DNA of 64,000 nucleotides from Astropecten irregularis. Its lineage: Eukaryota; Echinodermata; Asteroidea; Paxillosida; Astropectinidae. The translations under genes and the position numbers were made by a program. The notes beneath the pieces are model-generated. The model was not told where the DNA came from, did no database searches, and was given only the letters and a program-made list of their open reading frames with translations. Location: NCBI GenBank assembly GCA_963971285.1, contig OZ020259.1, forward strand, positions 3,286,001 through 3,350,000, written 5' to 3'. This document shows positions 11,256 through 22,252 of the stretch, piece by piece (the first letter of the stretch is position 1; every line of letters starts with the position of its first letter).

Positions 11256-14200
11256 ATGCCTGGAAACGTTCAAACCGATGCAGAACGAAGAGGTTTACTG
11301 GTTGCAGACCAAAGGTAGGGTAAAATGAAAGCCATTCATTTCTGTACAATGTTGTTGTATTACACTTATCCATAGGAATTTGATTGTAACCGTAGGCGCG
11401 ATTTAATACTGTAACCGAATACAAAGATGGCTTAATCAATGAATATGTTTTGATTTCCTACCATATGGCTGATGTTTTGTTCACTTTGTAGTACTTTGAT
11501 GTTGGTTTTTATACTTGCTGAGTGAAGATACAACTAGTTTACCAAATTTGTATGCATGTTTTGGCTAATTTGTTTACTGTGGAGTGTGTAATGGCATGCA
11601 TGGGTACGGTACGGGTGTGCACATGAAGCACATGAAACTATGAAGTTATTTTTATTCCCTTTAACGTTATAGGTACATGTATCATTCTTCAGTAGGAAAC
11701 TATCAATCGAAACAGTAATGTTCACAGATTTACGTATAACTTTCAGAGGTTCCTGAAGTTTAGTACACTCAGGCTAGGTTTAGTACACTCAGGTTATAAG
11801 CTAATACCCAGCTTCTACTTACCTAGAATTTAGGTGAGTAGAAGCTGGGTACCAGCTAACCTGAGTGTACTCAACTTCAGGAACCCCACTTTCAGGATAT
11901 GAAAATGGTGCTGGTAGAAACATACCGTGAAAATATCTCTACCTAAAATAGTGTACAGTATTAACTATTTATTTAAAAATTAGTCAAACAAAGACCGAAA
12001 ACAGTTTTGATCTTGGGGTAACATCAAAACCATTCTCCATGTTTTATAAGAAAAAATGAGTCAGGTTCTGCTATTTTCTCGTGACTCAGATATGCGATTG
12101 AGCTAAAATTTTCACAGGTTTATCATTCCATGTACAAGTATATATGCTGGATCCGACAAAGTGTGATCGAGTGCTGTTCTGTGACCTTTACCAACAGTGC
12201 TCATAAAGTATTATACCTTTAACTGTTGGTTTTTCTTCTTTACTTGTTTATGATAGGGCCTACACTGTATTTTGGTTCATTTAAAATTGTAATTCATTTC
12301 ATTTCATTTAAAATAATTATCATTAGAAATTAATCTTCAATTTTTTGGGCGGAGGATTATTTTTGTAATGGGAGCATTATTTTATTACCGGCCAGTCATG
12401 CCAGTTGGTGGCTCAGCATGTACATTACAGGTACATTGTAAATTTTCAAAACAGATGTTTTAGTGTGGTGGGTGAGGTTTATGCACACTGTACACGTATG
12501 CTATTAATAGTGTGTACTGTGTAATTGCCAGTCTAGGGATCATCTTCAAAGCCCAATTTTCATCCATGTCATAATAATTCTTATTTAAAGATTTTTTTCA
12601 AAGTGATAGATTTATTCAAATAAGCTACTTACAATACGGGCGTTTCACACTTTAGAGCGCCACCAAAAGGGCAGCAGGGAGAGGCCGATTTACGCAGTGC
12701 ATGATGGGAAATTGTCGACATCGGAGATTTTTCCCCTATACGTTCAATCGTCTGCGCCATTTAACCCAAGTCATCCATAGGTATTTCTCAATGTTTTCCA
12801 GTTTGGACGCGTGTGCCGAAAGATACGCAAACGTAAACCATTGTGATAACACGTGATATAGTGCTAGTGTATTGTATTTAGTGTATAATGTACAAATGTA
12901 CATAATAAATTAAATGTTATTATTCTTTGGATTTACAATGGATTTTCTGCTACAGTACATTATCATAATGTACGTGCATGTGCATGAATAAACAGGAAGG
13001 CATCACTATAAATTGGCAGACTGCTAGCCTTCCATGATTTAGCATTCAGTTGATTTGTGTGACACACTGTATGTGCACTAAAAGGTTGAATGCATTATAT
13101 TTGTATTGTGGTTTGAATAATGGAAGGAACTCATGGACATTATACATGTAGCCCTGGGGCAAATTTCATAGAGCTGCTTATAAAAAGCACAAAATTTGCT
13201 TAAAGGTAGTATCATACTTTGGTAAGAAACCAAAACCGAAATGTTCACAGATTTACGTATAACTTACAGGGTATTGAAGATGGTGGTGGTAGAAACATAC
13301 CGTTAAAATGTTTACGCCTGAAATGGTGTATTTATCCAGAAATTAGTCAAACAACGACCGAAAATCTTTTTGATCTTTTAAAAGATCAAAAATAAAAGAG
13401 AAAAGACTTAAGAAATACTGTGCCTTGTTTTTCACGATTTTCTCAAAAAGTGGGCACCGTATGGGACTGAAATTTTCACAGATAACTGTGACTGTATCTT
13501 GCTTGATATTTTTGGCCATGAATCTGTATTTCTTTGATAAAAACCAAAGTATGATATTACCTTTAAGCAATTAAGCCTTGATTTTCTCATTTCAGGCAGC
13601 GGAACAGCAATGGCAAGCTGTTACTGTGCTCTGGCTTCGCTCTTCTGGCCGCCCTCAGTATGGGCTTTGGACTTGGGTATTCTTCCCCCGCAGACGTGGA
13701 CTTGGAAAATGCTGGACTTCTGACCAAGGACCAGGCATCGTGGTTCTCGGTGAGACACAGAACTTTTTTCAAAAAGGAGCCTGTCCAGTAAAATTTTTGT
13801 GGAACCTTAGATCTGGGCTGGAGTTACATGGTGTATGCAAAGTTTGCAAACAGTACAGTGGAACGCCACTATAACGAAAACCGCTATACTGAACATTTGG
13901 CTATACCGAACATCATCCTTGACTCCCAATTTTTGTGTACAATGTGGTTCCTTAATTCACTATAACAACGACCCCTAACTGACTATAATGAATGTACAAT
14001 ATTTATGCATCCCGCCATGTTCATTACGGGGGCGTTCCTCTTTCATATTGGGTCATTTGTGACAAGCGTAGGTAATGATGACCATTTACAACTCTACTAC
14101 GGTCATCACATACATGTACGACCGTGTGGCCTACTTGTATGACATTTCTCTGGCCGACAACGAATACGGGCGATTCACAAACTGCGCCTCCAAGAGTTTG

Positions 14201-17200
14201 CAATGCGTTGGCCAATCACAACTGTGGTTTGTGTCGACCCAATGCGCATCTGGAAAGGGTCGACCGATTCCGCGCATTGTGATTGATTGGCCAATGCGTT
14301 GCACTACATGTAACTCTTGGAGGCGCTCTTTTATGAATCGCCCGTATTAGGAACTTGCTTTAACAGTGGGTGATACTTGTATACGACTAAACAAATACTA
14401 CACCACATTATGACATGTACATGTACGACATTACCAAAGGTCATTCACCGAGGCGAGCTCTTTTCAACTGGTTGTTCACGTTCGTGTTTTTTGTTTCAAA
14501 TGACAGGCTCTTTTCGCAATTGGTGCCATCTTCGGCGGACCGGTCGCCGGTTACCTCGTCGGGTCCTGTGGCCGCAAGTTGACCCTGATGATGTGTAGTG
14601 CACCTTATGTCATTGGCTGGGTACTGCTGGCAACAGGTACTGCCATCCCTCTGCTGTACCTCGGCAGGATTCTGACCGGTCTGGGAGCTGGCATGACCTC
14701 TCTCGTTACTCCGGTGAGTCTGATCTCTGAACAATAATTACTGTACCCTATTGATCCACAAGCATGACAAGCTTACAGTGCATTCACACATTCCATTGGT
14801 CAACATTCCCTGTAAAGGGCGAGTCAAAAAGAACTTGACCGGGATTGGTGATGTTTTACAAAATAAACAAATGACACTCAAAAGTTCAGTAAAGCAAATA
14901 TTTAACAAGCATTCTCTCCTGCTTATTAGAAAAAAGAATGAAACAAATTGATCATTCCTAAGAGGAGTTATGTCTATCTTAATGAAGGTACTCATTTTGC
15001 AAGCTGTACATGGAATACTTGACAAAACCAGTAAGCATTTAACTGCGTACAATGTATATAGCTAAATGACTCTTAAATACCCTTTCAGATGTATAAGATT
15101 CAGTCAAACATTAACATTCTAATTATTTAATAAGACTTGAAGCTATGCATGGTGGGTGTAGTAAAATAAGCTAGGTTTGTGGTGACACCATGTAATCTCT
15201 TCTGTGATAGTGTGTGGTTCTGAGAAGAACTGGTGGTATTATCTCGACGTTCTGAACAGTTCGCTCTGTTCGTCCTCAGGAGAGTGACATTCTAATTATA
15301 GGTGGTTTCGTGGTTTGTTGTGGTTTGCAGGTGTACATTGCCGAGATGTCCAGTCCTCAACTGCGTGGTTTTCTCGGTGCCAGCTTCCAGCTGTCAATAA
15401 CCGTCGGTATCCTTGCTGTCTATGCTCTCGGTAAGAAGATCCTTAAATCCCCACCCTCTCTTAACCGAGGATATGATAAACACAACACTTGGGCTGTGTC
15501 CCAAATCTCTGGCTGCGGCAACTCGATCACGTTGTAGTCCCATCCTTCACATTTCGGCACCCCAGCTGCAAGTAAGGATGAATAGTCTCTTAAATGATGA
15601 TGATGATTATTATTATTTTGTCTTTTGAATCATGAATGATCAAGGTATCCCCTTCAACCACGTGTGGCTGGCCATCGTGGGAGCAGCCCTGGCGGCCCTC
15701 CTGGTCCTCACCATGAGCTTCATGCCGGACACGCCCCGCTTCTACCTGATGCGTCACCAACGTGAGAAAGCTCTGGAGATACTGCGATGGCTGCGTGGTG
15801 ATCAGGCTAACGTGGACTTGGAGTGCAGGGAAGTAGAGGATGCTTTGGATAACACTAATGTGAGTGGTTACCAGTGTATTATAGCTAGCCCATTTTGAGT
15901 ACCGGCTAAATTTACTTATTGTGAAGCATAGCAAGCGGAGCTCTTGCCCGTCTACAGCCGGAGTCCAGTGGCCAATTCCACGGCCCTGTTTAGCTAAAAA
16001 ATTTGCTAAGCATGACATTTCTGTCTTAATAAAAACAGGGTTAACAATCAAATTTCCGTTTGTTGTGTATCGCTTGTGATTGTTCTTTGGCTGGTATTCA
16101 CTGACTATGAATATCAAATGAAATTTTTGACGGTGGCTTGTTTTATTGGGCAAGACATTTTTGTGCTAAGCAAATTTTGTTTGCTTAGCAGCGCCATGAA
16201 ATTGGCCCCAGGAGATAATACTGTACATGGTAGCCAAATGCAATCCGTACGTACGTATGTGAGCGTGTCAGCAATATTCTGTTTTTTTATCAGGGATCTG
16301 GTGGTCAATTTATCTTTCCAAATTTGTCTCCAAGTCAAAATCTTACTGTTCTTTCAGTGAAAAAAAAACACAACATTTATGTTGTACTTTGTGCATTTTC
16401 TGTGATTTTCAAGATTTTTTGTGCCAGTCGGTAACATGGTTTTTCATCTCAAGTGCCGGTCAGATTGGCTCAGTGCTGATTGTACCCAACCGGTGCCGAT
16501 CAACCGGCGTGGCTAGAACATTGGTGGTAACTCCAAACAGTTGTAATACAGTTGAACCCAGCTATAACAAATGCAAACAGGATTCTAAGATAGAGTCTGT
16601 TATAGCAGACGTTCGCTGTAGCACTTTTTCACAACAATGTTTGGTGCGCTTTGTGCACAAACATTAGGAGTAAAGAATGATGTTCGGTATATAGCTGAAT
16701 GTTTGGTTTCAATAGCTGGGGTGCGTTTTGGCAGCCTGAACCGGAACCATTTCTGCGTTGGTAACTGGTTCAGCGTTTTGGCAACTTCAATGACGTCATT
16801 GGTTCAAGGGAATGAGAACAGAAGGAAGGAATTGGTTTACGGTCAGTCCAACATGGATGAGAGAGGTAAGCTCTCCATCTGCCATGTCCGTCTCCACTTT
16901 TGCTTCACATTTTGCAAAAGCGTTTTGGAGCCTTCCCCCAAGTATGTTTCTGTTCGTTTATTATGACTTAATAATCGACGTGTATCGCTTTGTCTTCCAG
17001 GAGAAATTTTCCATGCGCGAGTTCGGCCAGAAGGCTCTTCTGAAGCCGCTCTTCATCTCGGTCCTTCTGATGGTGTTCCAGCAGTGCAGCGGCATCAACG
17101 CCGTCATGTTCAACGCCAAGGACATCATGCAGACGGCCACCAAGGGCATCTCGCCGGACGAGGGCGCCATCATCCTGGCTGCCGTGCAGGTCGGGGCCAC

Positions 17201-18342
17201 GCTGCTCAGCGTGATGTTGATGGACGTGGCCGGCCGGAAGATCCTGCTGACCCTGGCTGGTACGTCTAGGTGTTTGGGAAGGGGATTCCAATCCAATAAC
17301 TGCTTCATTACAAGGGTGGTATTGATTGAGAAGTATCGTTGGGGGAAGGGCTGTTTTAGACCACATACGGCAAAGTTTTTAACCAAATGTGGCAGGAAAG
17401 TTTATAGCCAAATGTCCGGTATAGGGTGTTTGTTATAGTGGCGTTCCACTCTACCCGTTTTGATATTGGATTCGAATTAAACTGCTCACCCCAGCTAGCT
17501 AGGTGGCCTAGTGTTATGACATCTGGTTTTAGTAAGCAGGAGGCTTCGAATCCCACCTGAGCCATAACATGACAATGTTCAAGTACACTCAAAATTTCCA
17601 ACGAACAAGCAGTGCTGATACACGTCGGTGAAGGAAGGGTATTGGCATAACCTAAGTTTAATGCTCCTGTGACTTGCTTTCTCCCAGGTGTCCTGATGGC
17701 AATCAGCTCTGCCACCTTGGGTTTGTACTACCAGCTGGAGTCCAACCAGAACTCCACAACGCCCGGCGTGGACCTTCCCGACTTCTTCGGAGGTAACGTG
17801 ACCACCACGCCGAGCCCCGAAGTGGGCTCGGCCGACCTGACCTGGCTCTCGCTGGTCAGTCTCATCGTCTACATCATCGGCTTCTCCATCGGCTGGGGTC
17901 CCATTCCGTGGCTCATCATGTCCGAGATCTTCTCTGCCAAGGCTAAGGGGGCAGCCAGCGCCATTGCCACAGCCACCAACTGGCTGTTTGCGTTCATCGT
18001 CACTAAATCCTTCGAGCCGATGAGGGTAAGCCGCTTCTATATGTATACAAATAGCCTCCTTTACACAGCTTCTGGAAGGCAAGGTTCATTTCAGTAATTG
18101 CGACCTCATTGCTGTCACTTTTCTTCTGTGTTCTCTGTTACTCGCAGGAGGGCATCACAAACCAAGGAGCATTCTGGCTTTTCTCGGGTATCTGCGTCAT
18201 CGGCGTCGTCTTCGTGCTGATGTTTGTTCCCGAGACGAAAGGAAAGACCCTCGAAGAGATTGAGGCGAGCTTCTCGGGAGAAATGATGCGCAGCGATGCG
18301 CACCTAGATGCAGAAGACAACCGAGCACTGGCCAAAGATTAG
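11256..18342 (+). CDS. SLC2A8: Facilitated glucose transporter, GLUT8-like (class III)
   Basis: Eight coding exons: 11256-11314, 13596-13749, 14507-14713, 15331-15430, 15645-15859, 17001-17259, 17688-18025 and 18148-18342; 1527 nt, 508 residues (human GLUT8 is 477). It is a 12-TM major facilitator moving hexoses. Seen: ERRGLL at residues 10-15, an acidic dileucine signal of the type that retains GLUT8 in endosomes and lysosomes; GYSSPA in TM1; GRK in loop 2-3; GRILTGLGAG; VYIAEMSSPQLRG; PDTPR (201-205); QQCSGIN (272-278); a second GRK; GWGPIPW; and PETKGKT (472-478). Loop 9 is long and carries the N-glycosylation sequons NST and NVT, a class III GLUT trait. GLUT6 or an invertebrate trehalose transporter is the alternative, but GLUT8 fits best. 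The start exon encodes the dileucine motif and joins exon 2 by phase 2. Confidence 0.93.
11668..12225 (+). mobile_element. AGGTAGTATCAT-family variant carrying a hAT-like insertion
   Basis: Diverged ends (AGGTACATGTATCATTC ... TATTATACCT) with the variant centre ACCGAAAACAGTTTTGATC and CTGTTCTGTGACCTTTACCA, as in 6037-6371. It is interrupted at 11747-11887 by a separate hairpin element. It lies in intron 1 of the SLC2A8-like gene. Confidence 0.65.
11747..11887 (+). mobile_element. 141-bp hairpin element with 8-bp target duplication (hAT-like MITE)
   Basis: Flanked by ACTTTCAG at 11739-11746 and 11888-11895. The inverted ends are AGGTTCCTGAAGTT and its complement (right end reads GGGGTTCCTGAAG). 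Inner sequences such as AGCTTCTACT/AGTAGAAGCT pair too, so nearly all of it folds back. Confidence 0.8.
12230..13150. other. Intronic stretch of the SLC2A8-like gene, unassigned
   Basis: A fragment at ~12640 (ATACGGGCGTTTCACAC, GAGCGCCACC) recalls one arm of the 14163 MITE. The rest is AT-rich without features. Confidence 0.5.
13204..13562 (+). mobile_element. TTAA-type MITE, AGGTAGTATCAT family (intact)
   Basis: A 359-bp element between TTAA at 13200-13203 and 13563-13566. Ends are AGGTAGTATCATACTTTGGT and its near complement. The interior holds a palindrome (TTTTTGATCTTTTAAAAGATCAAAAA). No coding capacity. A TTAA duplication is typical of piggyBac-like transposition, but the ends are not a recognised piggyBac terminus. 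The surrounding CACAAAATTTGC-TTAA-GCA is an arm of the GGAGCCAATTTCAT family, so this is a nested insertion, in intron 1 of the SLC2A8-like gene, 33 bp before exon 2. Confidence 0.85.
13855..14000 (+). mobile_element. GGAACGCCACTATAAC repeat fragment
   Basis: GTGGAACGCCACTATAACGA at the start recurs inverted at about 17433-17453 (GTTATAGTGGCGTTCCAC); a weaker relative (GTTGAACCCAGCTATAAC) is at 16547. These are fragments of one inverted-repeat family in introns of the SLC2A8-like gene. Confidence 0.5.
14163..14348. mobile_element. Palindromic MITE, AATACGGGCGATTCA ends
   Basis: Arms of ~60 bp: AATACGGGCGATTCACAAAC, GCGCCTCCAAGAGT, GCAATGCGTTGGCCAATCACA, all repeated inverted on the right. 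The core contains GTCGACC twice. It lies in intron 2 of the SLC2A8-like gene; a relative lies at 44124-44333. Confidence 0.8.
15968..16210 (+). mobile_element. MITE, GGGCCAATTTCAT-type variant
   Basis: Inverted ends TGGCCAATTCCACGGCCC and CGCCATGAAATTGGCCCCA with inner TTTGCTAAGCA/TGCTAAGCAAA. It resembles the copy at 59953. It lies in intron 5 of the SLC2A8-like gene. Confidence 0.6.
17492..17572 (+). mobile_element. tRNA-derived SINE fragment
   Basis: An A-box-like TAGCTAGGTGGCCTAGTG and a B box (CTTCGAATCCC) with pol III spacing. The sequence is too degenerate for a tRNA gene. SLC2A8-like intron 6. Confidence 0.55.
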
Positions 18343-18596
18343 TCGGTTATCCCCGTCCAGAAGTTGGTTACCCTCGCAAAGAGCACCAACCCTGCCATTA
18401 CTTTCCTTTCTAACAGCATTATTCGCATGGTCATCACATTGGTTTGCAGTTAGCATCATGCAGGTGAGCTTATAAGATACGGCAATTTGGCAAAGAAAGT
18501 GAAGTCTTCAAAAGGTTTGTGAAGCTAGAAGGGACATCTTTGAGTGTACTGTAGGATCACCTGCTTGATTCTGCTCAAGTAACCTCTGTTCTGAGG

Positions 18597-18850
18597 GTCT
18601 ACTCTTGGAGCAGTCTCTTGTGGAAGTCTACTCTTGGAGTAGGTTAATCCTCAAGTAGAACACTCTGGGAGATATCTGCTCAGGAAGCAATGCTCTCGGG
18701 GAGACTGTTGTTGGAAGGATCTTCTCTTGGAGCAATATTCATTAGCAGATTTCTCTTGGAGCAGTCTCTTGTGGAAGTCTACTCTTGGAGTAGGTTATCA
18801 TTGAGGAGAACACTCTGGGAGAGTATCTGCTCTGGAAGAAATGTACTCTG
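18597..18850 (+). repeat. Imperfect direct repeat in the 3' region of the SLC2A8-like gene
   Basis: CTTGGAGCAGTCTCTTGTGGAAGTCTACTCTTGGAGTAGGTTA occurs near 18605 and again near 18753, with shorter CTCTTGGAG variants between. It is likely in the 3' UTR, as no polyadenylation signal precedes it. Confidence 0.7.
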
Positions 18851-19099
18851 GTCTGAGTTTGTTGTAGATAGTTTAATCTTGAAGCAATAATCAGGAGTTA
18901 ATGGGTACCTGTGAAGGTTGCTCAATGTGATTTTCTGCTTGATTAGCCTTTGTGTACTTACTGTACAGCAGCCAGGGCTGTATACTTCCCAGGGAGTTGA
19001 GATGGTTTCAGGAGTGTAAACATAGCCCAATGATGACCAGGGTTACTAATAACGGGAATGACATACCAGATACTGAAGCTATGTAAGCGCTGTGTGATT

Positions 19100-19185
19100 A
19101 TTATTAGTTTTTGAAAAGTGAACAAAGACAAATTGACTGGAGCGGGATTCGAACCGGTGATCTCCGGAATGGCGCTTCTTGTTGG
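19100..19185 (-). mobile_element. tRNA-derived SINE fragment (B box side)
   Basis: GGAGCGGGATTCGAACCGG is the complement of a B box, followed on the minus strand by a tail (CAATTTGTCTTTGTTCAC) shared with 57929. Confidence 0.5.
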
Positions 19186-19269
19186 TTTTCACTGGTTTCT
19201 TGCCAGTCATGTCTACATTCGTCTCAATTATTAATTAGTAGTCTGCTTTGGGAAAAGTAGGGTTCTACA

Positions 19270-19502
19270 GGCCGATCCGAAAGTACCGTCCGCCATTAAT
19301 GCGGTGTCTCCGTCCACCTTTTGTGCCCACTGAATTTCCGTTCAGCCGCACTCTATACTGCAGGGGGTATGTTCCCTGCCCTGACGCATGTCCAATTACA
19401 TGAATCGCAAGCTGGATTCGTGTATTACACACAAAAGGCGGGCGGGGACACTGCAGTAATGGCGGATGATATTTCGTGCCGTCGGACCGGTGTATACACA
19501 TA
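19270..19502. mobile_element. Foldback MITE, CCGCCATTA..CTGCAGTGTC family
   Basis: The left arm CCGCCATTAATGCGGTGTCTCCG, CACCTTTTGTG matches the complement of the right arm (CACACAAAAGGCGGGCGGGGACACTGCAGTAATGGCGG). Relatives at 32535-32665 and 56965-57196. Confidence 0.7.
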
Positions 19503-20519
19503 ATTATTATTCAGAAAGAAATTAAGTTCGTCCGCCTTACCAACTTAATATTCATTGCCTCACGTAATGATACGCCTTGCCTTAAAAATGATTGCTTTAT
19601 AATAATTATAGATATTAATATTTTTGTCGTTATGTTGCTTTTGCCTGATGTATAGCTAGCTTGGATTAACAAAGGTTAATGTATATTTTATTGACTGATT
19701 TGAAGTTTTCAAAAATTAGAAGGAAATAATTCTACATTTGATGTTTTGTCATGTAGCTTTGGTCTTATAATAGCTAAACATTGAATAACAAAGGTAAATG
19801 TATATTTTACTGATTTCGAGTTTTCAAAACAGAAGATAAATCTATATTTTGGAAGTGTTTGTGAATTCTTGCAAGACATTTGGTGTGATGTGAGAAATTG
19901 GTGTATTGGCAAATTTGCCAAGTGATCAAGTAAAAATCGTATGATGTAGACAAACAAACTAGTAGTTATTTAAATGGGAGACTTTGGAGAACCGGTCTTC
20001 AAGTCAACAGCGCATGCGCAAGCAGTTGCGCAAGCAGTCTCCCATTGGGGATCATGCATACATGCATAGTTCACTGTACAACTCTGCAACAATTTAAAAT
20101 TTAAATTTTGTATTATTTTTTGTTACTTTTGCAATTTTTTTCATTTCTGAGAGGAAACATTAAACAATAAGGACTTTTGCCTTTTTTTTTTACGATTTTG
20201 GTTAGTTGAACATTGGATTCTTTTCATAATTATTTTAATAATGCTCTTCACACAGAAGTTTCAAATTATTGTTGTGTTGCTGCTTCACACATTATATTAC
20301 TATATTTTGTAAAAAACGACCACCTTTTTTAAAGATCGCATAAAATAACATAATGCCATAAGTTTACATTATTAATTAACTCTAACTGTTCCATGTTAAA
20401 TTACCTTGTAGTTTTGTTTGTACAGGTCCCTGTAAGAGGTACATGTAGTGGATAGCGAAACAAAAACTTGTAGAGAAAATTGAATTTGAGAATTAGGATT
20501 AGGTTTTGGGACTGCCGCC

Positions 20520-20868
20520 CTGTTAAAGCAGAGTGTACACTCAACATTTTCGTTAACAATATCGGTAACATGTTGCCCAGGTATACGTTGTTGCCGAAAA
20601 TGTTGTCAGTGTACACAGAGAAAAACGTGTTGGGTAACATGTCACAGCAACATCTCGGTAACATGTTGGCCAATGTTGCTAGTGTACACAGAGCAAAACG
20701 AGTTGGGTAACATGTCGCAGCAACATCTCGGTAACATGTTGGCCAAATGTTGCTAGTGTACATGTACACAGGGCCCAAAGTCGTGTTGCCCAGGTGTGTT
20801 GCCCTAACTGGGTAACATGTTACCGAAAATTTTACCGAAATTGTTGACAGTGTACACTTGATGCAGAA
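20520..20868. repeat. Foldback element with internal tandem GGTAACATGTTG units
   Basis: Outer arms AGTGTACACTCAACATTTTCG and the complement of GACAGTGTACACT are inverted. Inside are about two and a half units of ~80 bp (GTGTACACAGAG, GTTGGGTAACATGTC, CAGCAACATCTCGGTAACAT). Confidence 0.7.
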
Positions 20869-20869
20869 A

Positions 20870-21999
20870 ATCAGAGGAATACTTAGTATTATCTTGATTA
20901 TTTTGCTAATTTCCTTTGTGCATGTTCTCTACTAAATTAGCCGGTTTGAATGCGTACTTGTTTCTATGTTTGTTTTTCTGGGTTTTCAAATGCGGTTTTC
21001 TCAGATATGTTAAGCATGTGAATGGGAAATGTTTCTGATGTCGAATCCAGTATGATGAACTTTGTGTGTAGTGAATTGTCATGAAACTAAATGGAGTTTT
21101 GATTCTTTACGAATCTTGGACTTTACCTTTATAAACGTGTAACGTGGACAATTATAACAGGGTTGTTTAACTTCTTTATATGGTGACGTGGCATCACACA
21201 CGAATGGGGGGCGGTCGACAGGTTTTGCTATCAAGAATTAACTTTGAGGGAGAACTTTATAGACCAAAATCTTCATGGTTTTTAGTGGGCGCAAAAACAT
21301 AGAAATGAATATCTTTGACCGTTCTCAGTTTGTGATGCAACGTCGCCATCTTGCATGCATGTGTACCGTGTACTTAACAGTAAACTTAAACAACAACGAA
21401 CTCAGTGTGAAGATTTAATACAGTCAATCGTCAACGTATGATGTTTATTATAGTATCAGATGACTTGTGTATGGAATGTAATCATGAAATGATAACTTTT
21501 TTGTCCACGTGACCGTTAAAATCAGATGATATATGTATTAAATTTGTGGAAGTATTTTATCAATTAATCGAGTTTCTAGTTGTGTCTTCTTGATGTCCTT
21601 AATTCTTTTCTGGTGTTGGATATTTTATTCACTTCTGTTCTGAGGTTACATTGACTTGTCTTGAAATGAGGCTACACAGTCATGAAGTACAAGATTTCAT
21701 CAGGTGGTTCGATTGAGTCAGAGCCATAAGCCGTGTGTGAGTGCCTACCGTTATGGCTTCGACTTAACTTGTTGCCAAGGGCCTCCCATACATGGATCAT
21801 TGCTTATACTAGCAGTAGCCGCAGACGCAGCCATTATAGCTCAGGCTCATAGTTTCAATTGCACCTCACAGGATATTTATTTTATCAGGTATGAATCTGT
21901 AAAGGCTTGTTTTCCCACAAATGCAACTTCAAAGCGAAACCACAACCAGTTTTTTTAAATTTTTAGATTTAAAGTAATAAAGTTACAATAATGTTATGT
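20870..21999. other. Intergenic, nothing recognised
   Basis: No splice-bounded frame, repeat ends or RNA gene seen. Confidence 0.5.
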
Positions 22000-22252
22000 G
22001 TACGGAGCTCTTGAGGTGTCATTCGACTTGTTGAGATATTTATCTCGGGATGACGACATTATTACGGGCAAGATGACGACATCCTAAAATCAAGATGTCG
22101 ACCGATCCTGTGATATTCCTCTTAAAGTTTGGATCGCAACTTTGAGCATTATGGTAACAGAGGGTCTATGCTGAACCGTTCGTAACGTTATTATCTTAGG
22201 ATGTTGTCATCTTGTCCGTTATAATGTCGGATGGCACTTCTAGAGCTCCGTA
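22000..22252. mobile_element. Foldback MITE, CTACGGAGCTCT ends
   Basis: Left GTACGGAGCTCTTGAGGTGTC and GGCAAGATGACGACATCCTA pair with the complement of the right half (TAGGATGTTGTCATCTTGTC ... GGCACTTCTAGAGCTCCGTA). Arms ~80 bp with mismatches. Confidence 0.65.

Noticed and set aside
12690-12720. GCATGATGGGAAATTGT resembling a ZNF143/SBS-type promoter element
   Set aside because: It lies inside intron 1, 1.4 kb downstream of the start codon; match is partial and no start site is implied.
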